64,000 bases of DNA from Carassius auratus (taxonomy: Eukaryota; Chordata; Actinopteri; Cypriniformes; Cyprinidae): the NCBI RefSeq assembly GCF_003368295.1, contig NC_039258.1, positions 27,148,075 to 27,212,074 on the forward strand. Direction: 5' to 3'. Position 1 is the stretch's first letter. Every line of letters begins with the position of its first letter. This document shows positions 17,166-28,100 of the stretch, one piece after another. Under the pieces are notes generated by a model. It did not search any database and was not told the DNA's origin. It saw nothing but the letters and a program-made list of their open reading frames with translations. The position numbers and the translations under genes were made by a program.

Positions 17166-19631
17166 ATCTTCCTTAATATTGCAAAACCTCTCTGAAACAT
17201 AATCACACGTTGAGTTCAGTACGCTGCTGGATCATCTGTCCTCTTACGCGTATGAAATATCATATATAAAATACTGTTTAATCGTTGGCGATGAGCACCA
17301 AATTTCTTGTGAAAAAACAAGAAAACGACTCTTTAAAAAATCCCAGACGTGATCTAAACATAGAAAGCTGACTCCTCTGTTGATTTTCCCTTATGAATAA
17401 GATCATAACATTAAATGTAGTAGCTAAGTGTATGCTTTATAAATAAGAGAAAAGTCTGTGAGAAAGTTTGGGAATTTGGATCAAGAGGAAAAGAACCATG
17501 TGGTGTGTGTGAATGACCTTTATAATTCTCTTGTATCAGAATCTGTAGACTATATTGACTGTAAAGAAGTGGGTAAAACAAAGGCTGTTTATCTATTATG
17601 AAAAAAGTGTGTATGTTTTTACGTATTACTAAGCCTTTTAGTAACATGTTCAAAGTCCAATTGACATCCTATTAACATAACACCATCAGTTTCTTAAAAT
17701 TAAACTGTCAGGGAACTGCACTTCACACAATGATAAGGAAGTATAATCATTTCAAGTTCATTTAATCAATACCTGTTCACATCTGTTTAGTAATGAGTTG
17801 CATACTGCACAATAAATGTGACCCCGTTGCCCTATGATGAAATGAGAAGCTTGCAGCTTCCTTTTATCATTTAATCTCTTTAAGACAGACACAAGAGTTT
17901 TCTGTGTTGATTGTTTACTTGCAGAAACTTGAATTCTTTTCAGCTGAAAATGTTTGCACAGATTTTAGAAGATGTATATTAAAAGTGTTTTACACTTCCT
18001 TGATGCTAAAACTAACACTAAATTTAAGTATGCGGAGCTGTGGATTGCAAACACACACACACACACACATTATTTATTTTGAATTATAAAGAGTATTTCT
18101 GGAATGTTTTTTTTCCAGATAAGCAGAACTGAGCTTGTGCATATTTTAGAGCAAACTTGTTTTTTTTTCTCTTGAAATCAAAACAGAAATGCATGCCACG
18201 CGATTGTTAACAGTCTTTTGAAATTCAATATGCATTCTGGCATGATTGTTATAAAGGTTACAGGAAACATTTCTCAACTATTTGTCTCCTCATCTCTTCA
18301 CTACAACTCTGATGTAACCTGACTTGGCTGGGTGCTGTAAACTATTCTGCATACTGTTTAAAGTAAGTAAGTAAGTAAGTAAATTAATGTTTATTTATAG
18401 AGTGCTATCAGTGGAGTAGAAGGCTCCAGAACTAGTGTCTCAGTAGCCCCTTGCCAGTCTGGTTGACTGTAAAAGATGCAGGAGGTCACAGATCCTTCAC
18501 CAAATGGCAAATGAAACATGCATCAGCAGGAGCACATGACAAAATGCATAAGCACAAGCACAGAGTGTGACTGTAGTGACATTCATACAGTGAACCATGT
18601 TGCTTCACAGAACCCGATGCTTCATACTTTCCAAGAAGTACCTAAGACTAATCTGTTTCCCGTAAGGATGATATTTCACTTTAAAAGTGTGTATTTATAA
18701 ATAAAAATAAAAAAATAATTAATTGGATCATTTCCATTGGAAAAAACTATTTCAATTATGAAAATATACTTGAATTTTACGATCAGTTATATTTTTTGGA
18801 AAGAGATTATTACTTTAATTCAGCATTAAACTGATCAAAAGTATATATTACAAAAGGTTTATAATTTCAAACACATGTTCTTTTGAACTTTTTATTCTTC
18901 AATTAATCATGATCAAACACATCACGGTTAAATAAAAGAAAAAAAAAGATCAAGCAGTACAGCTGTTTTCAACTTTGAAGATAACGTGTTTATTGAGCAA
19001 CAAATCAGCATATTAGAATGATTTCTGCAGGATCATGTGACTTAAGAATTGAAAAAGAAATGTTACATCTTAAAAATATTTAAATAGAAATCACACACAC
19101 ACATGGTTTACATTTTTTTATATTTGAATTCTAGAAGATAGAATAATTGTAGTAAGCAGGTCAGGAAACATTAACAAGCACAACATTTATGCAGATATCC
19201 AATATAAATGATATTATGGTAGTCTAAACATTTTAAAAGACAGATGTTTGAAATGTTTTACTAACATTAAGACTTGAGACCCACTTTATTAGTTGTTCAT
19301 TCCAGCAGTTTAACTGCACATCAGGAAGCCATTTGCCTCAGTTGCAAGGCAAATACATTCAACAACGTGACATTTGTTCTTCTCTTAAAATATCTTTTCC
19401 CAAGCCATGTTCACTGTTTGGCTCTCAGCTCAGGGACAAGTGCTATGAGGGAATTTCCTAGACATGTAGATGGCTAAATGACAATCATATTATTTCCATT
19501 TCATGATTTAAACCTAACAAAACCTCGATGTTTGTCTGTGAACAAGCAAAACAAGTAAATGTAATGACAAGTTCATGTAACGATGTGGATGGAAATGACT
19601 AGAAGTGTTTTTGTTTTGCGTTCATGTCAGC

Positions 19632-19664
<33 letters not shown>

Positions 19665-20685
19665 CTCACTAACACACCTGTTGCTGCCTGTGTTGCTGCA
19701 CACTGATTTCATCATTCCCTCAGGTTCAATGTTTCAATTTACATCCTGGACCAACCAAATCTGGGATCTTGGCCAGCCACTTGATTCTGGGGGTGTAAAG
19801 ATCTCCCTTGTTTCCCAAAATAACATCAAATCACCTATAGCACATGTTCAGATTGAAATTTGACTTATAAATTAATATAAATTATGACTATAAATTAATG
19901 CAAACCTCAAAGAGCACATGCAGTGTAGGTCTCATTTTGCATTGTTTAATCAGAACACAGATATTGTTTTTCACCCTTTTATCATCCTTAATGTCAAAGT
20001 TCAAAGAATAATTTATGAATTGTGAATTTATACCAGCACAGAATTCCCACTGTCAGAAGAAACAGTAGCAAGTCTCAATTAATGGCTCATCACAACCTCC
20101 TTTGTAATTCACAGTTTCATGTCTGGGCATGTTGACACCTGTTACAGTGACAGGAAGACATGTAAGACTCAGACAGGGACACTAATACTCAGACACACAT
20201 TTGCTCCCTTATGTTTCTCACCTCCCGTGGCATGTCAAATGATGAACTTGATCTTCTGTGATCTAGGTACTGTAGGATGATGCATCACATCAGAGCTATG
20301 TTTCAATTTATAAGAAAGCATTTCATTTCAAATAGAAGAAATAATACATTTAAAGGATCAAATAAACAGATATGATGTTATACAAATATGTTATTTTTAC
20401 TTAGCAATTAAAGGGATAATTTAGAATTCTGTCATTTAATTAACCAATTTTTGACAGAAATGAAAGCAAGGCTCTGAGAAATACATTGTTCAGTGACAAA
20501 ATGCCTTTGGAAAATTATGATCTAGGACTTTTATACAGTGTGTGCCATTGAAAAGCCTATCCTTTGCTTAATTTTGTTTTCATCCATGTTGAATTCAATA
20601 TGGCGTCTATAACTAAAACGGTGTCCCAGATATTGCACTATACACTATAAACACTATGTACTTATTCACTACAGTATGTACTCAA
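17166..20685. other. Intergenic region upstream of fbxo32
   Basis: No exon could be supported. Contents are short (AC)n runs at about 18053-18068 and 19634-19662, a short (AAGT)n run at about 18364-18381, and a reverse-strand copy of dispersed repeat A at 18720-19080. Regulatory elements for fbxo32 could lie here but cannot be seen from one genome. Confidence 0.5.
18720..19080 (-). repeat. Dispersed repeat family A, reverse copy
   Basis: On the minus strand it carries the blocks AAGTCACATGATCCTGCAGA, AATCATTCTAATATGCTGAT and TTGAAAACAGCTGTACTGCT, the same order as in the copy at 41125. It ends in AAAAGAACATGTGTTTGAAA-type sequence near 18870. Confidence 0.6.
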
Positions 20686-20938
20686 CCACGTAGCAGTGTT
20701 GAGTACTCGAGACTCGGACTCGGTCTCGAGACCGTATTTTAATGGTCTCGGTCTTGTCATGGACTCGTGTGCATTTTGACTCGGTATTGACTCGGACTCG
20801 AACATATTAGGAATCGGACTTATGCCCGAGTCCACTCGAGTCCCAATCAAAATATTTCATGATTATTACTGTATGTTAATGTTTCTTTAAATTGATGTAT
20901 GATTGATACATCCAATGACTGGTGATTTTCTTTAGACG

Positions 20939-21455
20939 TTAGGCCAGCGACACACTGGATGCATGGCGCAAGCGTCTCAGCTGCGACGCGCATCCCAGGC
21001 GCAGCTCGAGCCGCGCGGAAAATGCGTGCATGCTAGAAATAGAACCGACGCCTATTTTCACGCGAACACGCGCGTGTTGGAAGCGTTTCCAGGCAAAATA
21101 AACTAGGAAAATATGTTTATATGTCACTTGTGTCATTATGTACACAAATACATATTAATTCATGACATTTTGATTTTTTAAAGTCTATAGGTTGGCATAA
21201 ATTCTGATATAAATGTAATTAAAAAAAATAAATAAATAATTATCGATTTTCAAATATTGCACCTGTCAAACATACTCTATTTTGCAAGAGCCTGGTTTTT
21301 CGGCGGCCTCTCTCTATGTCACCTATAGCAGAAGCAGCGCGCCAGCGCCGCGTCAGACACGCTTCTGGTGTGTAAAGACACAGAAAACGCGAAGCAGCCA
21401 CCACGCTTCTAGCACGCAGCAGAGACGCCACGCAGCCAGTGTGTCACCGGCCTAA
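20939..21455. mobile_element. Non-autonomous DNA element nested inside the hAT
   Basis: Inverted termini of about 28 bp match with five differences: GGCCAGCGACACACTGGATG at the left (20942 on) and GGCCGGTGACACACTGGCTG at the right when reverse-complemented (from 21452). The flanks are TTA and TAA. The interior is GC-rich, unlike the surroundings, and has no transposase. The GGCC termini and TTA/TAA flank would suit a PIF/Harbinger MITE, but the family is a guess. Confidence 0.75.
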
Positions 21456-21835
21456 GTTACCCTCCTGCCATCCGCCTGTAGTGATCAAAATGGTCACAGA
21501 AAAAAAAACAAATATTGTTTAATTAAATTATATAATGAATACAGACACAGACTGACTGTCTCAACACTAAACATCTCCCCCCAAAAACATGTCTGACAGA
21601 AGGCATTGAACTTATATGGCATTTCAACCAGCTTTCTTCCCCTGGCACATACACACTTTTGCATGAAATTTTCCTGGACAGTCAGTCGGCTCTTGTGTGT
21701 ATGCCTTCCGTAACTAAAAAAAAACTTCGACTAGTGTGTATTTTACCCTGCATTAAAACCCACCATCCAGTGAAATTAGCATTAGATTATCCGTTGCTGT
21801 TACAGAAAGGGATGAAATGGTAACTTTTGTCAGTC

Positions 21836-21967
21836 CCCGCTTCCTCTGCACCAGTAGAGAGTGTTTTTAGTCGGGGTGGATTGATCATGAGACCACATCG
21901 TGCTCGGTTGGGTAGCAGGATGGTCTCCTCACTTATTTTTTTGAAAAGTAATTATGCCCATCTTTAA
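21836..21967 (+). pseudogene. hAT transposase C-terminal (dimerisation) domain remnant
   Basis: The frame from 21836 reads PASSAPVESVFSRGGLIMRP, continues HRARLGSRMVSSLIFLKSNY and reaches a TAA at 21965-21967. This is the hAT C-terminal dimerisation signature (PASSA-x-VER-x-FS, then L-x-FLK). The glutamate of the usual VER remains but the arginine is replaced by serine. Upstream of the PAS block the frame is lost within a few codons, so only this piece is recognisable. It supports the class of the surrounding element independently of the termini. Confidence 0.85.
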
Positions 21968-22373
21968 TCTTCACAACATCTAAAGTGCACATAATACAAG
22001 ACATTTTCAGGATATTAGCAGTCATTAGTTAAGCTTCAGGGTTAAAAGTTATGTAAAAGCTGTTACAGTTGAACATTTACAGGTATAGTGGTACAGTAAT
22101 GTTACTTGTACTAGAAGTGTTATGTAGAATTACAATATAGAATCGTACAGTAATGTTACTAGTACTAGAAAGGTTATATGGATGTGTATAGTGGTACAGC
22201 GATGTTATGTGAAAATGAGCACTTAATATTGACAAGTAACAATTCATAATTCTAATAAAATTACCTTTACACCACATACTATGTGGCCCTTTTACCCTTT
22301 ATTGTTTCCATCATACATTTTACATACTCTTGAAGATTTCTTTAGGTCTTGTCTCAGACCCAATCTCTCTGGT

Positions 22374-22570
22374 CTCGGTCTTGACTCGGACTCGACCCTT
22401 TCTGAACTCGGTCTTGACTCGGACTCGACCCTTTCTGAACTCGGTCTTGACTCGGACTCGACCCTTTCTGAACTCGGTCTTGACTCGGACTCGACCCTTT
22501 CTGAACTCGGTCTTGACTCGGACTCGACCCTTTCTGGACTCGATCTGGACTCGGACTCGAATGAGCTGGT
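22374..22570 (+). repeat. 33-bp subterminal tandem repeat of the hAT element
   Basis: Unit starts fall at 22374, 22407, 22440, 22473, 22506 and a diverged one at 22539, each beginning CTCGGTCTTGACTCGGACTC. The array sits just inside the right terminus. The left end (20703-20840) has related but unordered CGAGTC motifs. Because 33 is divisible by three it yields an 11-residue repeating open frame, which is not a gene. Confidence 0.92.
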
Positions 22571-22952
22571 CTCGACTACAACACTGCCACGTAGTGTATG
22601 AATTCTATAAAGACTATTTATTCATTAATAATTGGAGTCTGAGAAAGCCCCTCACACTTCACTTTTACAGTTATTGAAGTGCATCATCAGGGTATTTAAA
22701 GTGCACTTTTTCTTTTTTTGGAATTTTCAGTGTGAACACACTACTAGCACTATTTACACTAGGCTACAAAACGTTAAAGAATAGTGCATAAGTATGTGAT
22801 TTGGGATGCACCATGTGACGTTCTTTCTTCTGTGGAAATTATTGCTGTCAAAAGATCAGTCATGATGAATCGCATCCAAAATAAAAGTTATGTAATAAAT
22901 GTGTGTACTGTATTTATTATGTAAATATAAATACCCACACATACAGTAGACA

Positions 22953-22956
<4 letters not shown>

Positions 22957-22998
<42 letters not shown>
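22957..22998. repeat. (TA)n microsatellite
   Basis: About 42 bases of TA repeats are flanked by GTGTGT and CACACA stretches. The surrounding 22595-23859 has no exon I can support. Confidence 0.9.
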
Positions 22999-23001
<3 letters not shown>

Positions 23002-23859
23002 TGTGTGTGTATTTATATTTACATAATAAATATACACCATACACACACACACACATGTATTTTTATTTTGGATGTGATTAATTGTTTGAGAGCACTAGTG
23101 GAAATATAAAAAAAGTTAATGCGATCCAATTTTTCTTTTATAGTATTTTCTTTTGTGTTCCACAAGAAAGTAAGTCAAGATATGGATATACACAAGACTG
23201 AGCAGTTTATTACAGTGTGTTTTTGTACAGTGTGCATTATAAAAGTTTATGAAGCAATTCATAATAAACATCACTGTACAATTAAACTCATTTTCAACAG
23301 GATATAACCACTACATACTTGGGGAAAAACATGAATAAACAAATCTGTTTAAAAAATGAATGTATTTACATTAAAGTACTCATATAAACTTACAATATGC
23401 AACAATAACAAAATGTTTTTTTTTACATTTTTTTATTTTTATTTATTAGATCAGGTGATTTATAAGATATTTCAAAATCAAGTTACAAATTATCATACTT
23501 GTATCTGCTATATGATTTAAGATCGATTTTAAATGTTTTTTATTTTTTATTTATTTTCTATTTTAGCTATTTTAATAGTTATTATTAGTTATTTTACTAA
23601 TATTTCACATACATTCAAAAACCAACATGTGCAAACACGTTTAGAGACTTTTGAAGACCTATTACTTTGCTAACTTAATAAGCTTTGTATTTTTACTCAA
23701 TATTCTTCTCAGTAGGATCTGTCAAATACAGGTTAGAAATAAACAGACATTAAGTTACATTGTCACATAAATACATTCATGTAGGCAGAAACTTATTAGA
23801 GAGATAGACCAGATGAGCCAATGTTCAATTAGCTTGAATGGAAGTGTTCCTATTGACAC

Positions 23860-24634
23860 CTATGACTGCGGTGGGCATGATTGATTGAACATGGTGTTGT
23901 ATTGCTCTACTTCATTGGACAGCTGTCTGTCAGTCATCAATCCACCCAGTACAACAATGAAATGAAGGTAGGTGGAGCTCTGATGGGTCGAGGCATCAGT
24001 ATGGGTTCGCCCACTCTCCATTGGTTTGTTTTGAGAGGAAAGCATGTAAACAGTGTTGCTAGGTGTGCACTGTCCTCCTGCTCTCATGGTTAAGCCACAC
24101 ATGAACATAAAGATTGCTGTGAATGCAGACATAAGCATTTAGGTAGAGATGCAAGCCACTGCCAGCAGTGCATTTGCTCATCATAGAGTATAGCGCCTCA
24201 CGAAACGTCTGCTCACCATACAACCTACTATTACAAGAGCCTCATTGCAGTTTTGTCGCCATGGTGCAGCCCACATGAGCTCAAGATCGGCAGGGCAATG
24301 ACTGCTAACAGAAAAGAGAAGATGACAAAACAGATTTGATAATTTATGTGCATTGCTTTTCCCTCAAGCTTGAGCAGTGCATGATTTCTGAGAGCCGGAT
24401 CACACTCAGGCAGTTTTGAGGAGCAGGCCTCAAAAAGTCTTCCGTACTGAAGCCTAGAGGTGGCCTGCATCAGTTAGGACCAGCTCCACTGTGATGCTGA
24501 TGGACCCAGTGTAAACATACTCCACCACTCTCGTAAGGATGTCATAAAGAAACACCTTGGAGGTTTATCTGGGGCTTCTGGGTCTCCAGGGCTGCTGGAC
24601 ACCAGAATACTGCGGTGACATGGGATCTCTGCCC
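23860..24634 (-). pseudogene. klhl38: klhl38 (kelch-like 38) pseudogene
   Basis: Scattered frames on the minus strand match human KLHL38, as I remember it, in order. AEIPCHRSILVSSSP (about 24632-24588) fits REIPCHRNVLASSSP of the BTB domain. RVVEYVYTGSISITVE fits the end of the BTB. LQYGRLFEACSSKL (near 24440) fits LQFPKLFEACSSYL. Then a kelch segment with NTVYMLSSQ, HQSSTYLHFIVVLGGLMTDR and NEVEQYNTMFNQS (24060-23885) fits the NVYIFSL, HRSTAHKNFIFSIGG and MERYDS region. Most of the BTB middle, all of the BACK domain and the last kelch blades are missing, and frameshifts and stops separate the pieces. The first piece follows an acceptor-like CTCTCAG, so this looks like a decayed gene copy in place. 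Human KLHL38 lies beside FBXO32 in the same relative orientation. Confidence 0.85.
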
Positions 24635-25082
24635 TGAGAGAAAAGCACAACATGTGTGAGAATTCAGTCCTTCCTTAAGCTATTCAGCTCCAGGAGAAGA
24701 GTGGAAGTCAGGATTTTGTCTTTAAAATGCAAGACTTCTGATGTTGGCTCATCTAAGCTGTAAAAAAAAAAGGGAGGTTTTATATACTTACTGTACTTTG
24801 TTGCCACAAATATATTTTTCTCTGTGTACATAAAAACAATAATTGCAGTAGTTTATATGCATTTCATATTACGAGTTTATTTTTAAAATCTAATGATTTT
24901 TAAAATTAAGCGATATTATATTTATTTAATTTTTAGCTTTTATCTAACATTCAGGATTCACATTTTCTCTACTCGTCTATTCCATTGGAAACCTATCCCT
25001 CGGCACTATAGCGTCATGTCCCATACAAATATTTAATTTATTATATAATAAATTACATTCAGTATTACACAGTAAATATGAA

Positions 25083-25146
<64 letters not shown>

Positions 25147-28100
25147 AAGTATGTTTATAAAAATGAATGCTTAAACAATAAACAAACATTGCTATCTTTC
25201 TGACACAATGACATGCTTAAACATTAGTGTGAAGCTGCATCGGTGAAACTATATTATTTTGTATGTTTTCCAGTTTGCCTGAAGACTGATCTATCATAAC
25301 AAACACATGCCATGCTGCTATCTACAGTCTACTCAGGAGTTGTTGTGCCAGCCTGCAGTCAAAGCATCTTCTCGGGGACCTGGTTTGTCAGCCATATCTT
25401 GCCTTACCTTGTCTCAGCTGATTTGAAGCACATTCTAGATGCTCCTGTAAATATCTTTGTATCATCAAACCTCGACCAAAACTCAAACTCGTCCCTCTGT
25501 TTTCAAAATCTGTTCACTTCTGAAAGTTGTTCACTTTCTGAGTTTGGCAGGTGGATGTTTATAGAGACTGGGACGACCGCGGTATGTAATTTGTTGTTCA
25601 GAAATCCTTCGAGAGGCCTCAGTGTACATTCCAGTCTCCCTAAAAATAGAAATCTCTCTTCTCTGTCTGAACTGGAGCTAGTCCCGCTAACACTTCCTCA
25701 TGGTACCCCCTCACCCTCTGTTTTTCCATAACACAAGTTTCCTGACTGTATCGTGTCTGAAAGCTCCATGCTCCACCACGTGTGTATGTTATCTGAAGCT
25801 GTAAACAACACCACTGGTGCCCGAATGCTATTTAAGAGTTAGCCTGTACTCGGAAAGACCCCCGTTTCTGAGCTATGCCCTCCCAAAGCCAACATTGTGT
25901 TAAAACAGCAGTCGTTACTAAACATCGGGATGAGGATACATAACAGCTGAATGCTTTGAAGCCAAACATACGCAGTTATAAATAAGGCACCACTGAGTGA
26001 TAAGGGCATTGTCTGAACGTACTCTTGCTAATTTAGTGTCCTCCTGCACTAGGGTTGCACGCTAAGTGCATGAAGTTGCATAAGCATTTGCAAATAAACT
26101 GTTGTAATGATCAGTAATGTAGGGAGAAAAACTAATTAAACTGATAAAAATCTTAAGTAAATCACAATCTCAATCTATATCTCTATAATCTATTATTAAA
26201 TTATCTAAACAGTTTTGACAATTTTGATGATTGGATTATTTGTGTGGACTAACGTTACTGAGGCGCTTTAAAAATACAGAGTTAGCTCAACAGCGCCATC
26301 TAGTGTTAGTTTCCTGTACTAGTTTCCTGCCTCGAGAGGTATTACGCAATAGTTGCACCTGTGCTGTCATCTGTTTCTCATGCTGTAAGCTACAATGTTA
26401 AACGACTTCAAAAATAAATGTTTTCTTGTGCCGTAAGATAAAATGTCAACTGTATCCACATTTGATCAATCAAAAAAATATATATTTATATACAATCATC
26501 TACTTTCAGATTAAAAAAAAACTATTTTCAAAGCACCCAGGGTGAAAAATGGAGGCATTTTAGTGACATCTTAACCTGAAATAGCAAAATAACAAAATAG
26601 CCTAAGGCAATAGACCTTTTTTTGTGCACTAAACCTTCTAAACTGGGTCTGGGTCTCTCTCTCTCTCTCTCGTTTGATTTCTAGAGAAGGCACAAATTGA
26701 TAATGTAATACCCTGAATGTAAGTTACTTTGGATAAAATCACCTGTCAAATTCAATAATGCATTACATGATAGGATTTAGTTGGAATTACTTTATACTTG
26801 AGCATCACCATCATAGTAACCAGCCCCTGAAATTCCTGAAATGAAATGATGGAAAACTAGTATGTCAGTTTAAGAAATTTGTGGTAAACAAATTTTTGCT
26901 CCTCCCCACCCTTTGTAGGGCTTGAAATGAATAGCATGAGTAATCCCTTTGAACTTCTACCACAACACACACCCTTTGAAAAGATTACAGCAGGCAATAC
27001 ATTAGCAGTAAGATCAGAGAGTGAATTAAGTATGATGTTCTAGAGCAAGCAAACAAGAAAAGAAATAAATAAACACAGTCCGAATAAATAAAATAATAAT
27101 AATATTTATAAATAAATAATAAATTATAAAACAATGATAATTGTCTGTGACTGATCAATAAACATAAAATAAATGGTATAGAAAGATAAATAAATAAATA
27201 TTTACTTGTCACCTAACCTCCATATACACACAATAAAAAAAAATGTTCATTTCAAAATAATGACAATGCCGTGTTGCCATGTTGGGACATTAAATTCTCC
27301 AAAGCTGCCCTTTATGGAAATATCTGTCTCTTTGTAGAAATCTCGATAAGTAACCTGCGAGGAGAGCCTGCAGACTACTTCACATATCTCAGCAGTGCTG
27401 AGATTGCCTCTGTTCTACAGCATCCACATGAAGCGCATTTGTTATTTATCTCATACTGAAAAAGCCAGTGCCTCAGGAGAACATCCTTACTGATTAACAC
27501 TGCTTATCACTGCATGAGTAAATGAAGGGTAAATAACAGTCACATCAAGACATGGAAGGATATGACTGTTAGACATTCTCAAAAAAAATTTTTATTTAAT
27601 TAAAATAATTATTTTTATTTTACCACTTAGGTACACTTATATCTCATTTCTTATTCTTAATCTACAGGACTGCATTGTGATTATACATATGTGTGTTACT
27701 CCTGTATGTTCTATGAACACATTCAAGTAATTGAAACTAACTGAAACAGCGCCTATTCATTAGAAATTTCTGGTTGTCATGCATCATGAGAACAGCAAAG
27801 AGAAGTCCTAATAGAAAGAGGCACAGTTTAGATATATTAAGGATCAATGTCTGATGCATTTTGAAGAGCACTTTCATCTTTTGGTTCCATAATGGATTCC
27901 TTTGTGATCCTCCTCAAACGCTACAACACACTGCATCATTTCCTAAACAGACCACCATAAAACAAGAGCCTGTCTCTACAGCACAAAAGAAAATATATTT
28001 GCATTTTTTTGTGTAACACTGATTTGGGGAGAAGCAACAAGTGCTTGTGTATGTTGCTCTACATTATCATCATATTAAGTGGTGCCACTGATGGCGTTGC

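Larger units (their letters stand above)
20694..22586. mobile_element. hAT-superfamily DNA transposon, degenerate, with 8-bp target-site duplication
   Basis: The left end begins CAGTGTTGAGTACTCGAGAC and the right end, reverse-complemented, begins CAGTGTTGTAGTCGAGACC, so the termini are inverted repeats of the hAT CAGTGTTG type. The flanks are an exact 8-bp direct repeat, CCACGTAG, at 20686-20693 and 22587-22594, as hAT insertion produces. The 1,893-bp body keeps the C-terminal part of a hAT transposase (21836-21967), a nested element (20939-21455) and a subterminal 33-bp tandem array. It cannot encode an active enzyme. Confidence 0.9.

Noticed and set aside
22374..22570. Regularly spaced repeat resembling a CRISPR array
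   Set aside because: The units abut with no unique spacers, and the genome is a vertebrate one.
22281..22601. Open frame with an 11-residue repeat (SELGLDSDSTL)
   Set aside because: A by-product of the 33-bp subterminal tandem array of the hAT element. There is no gene context or start of note.
25312..25731. 139-codon plus-strand frame starting MLLSTVYSG
   Set aside because: No domain, no splice context and composition like random sequence. Kept as unexplained rather than annotated.
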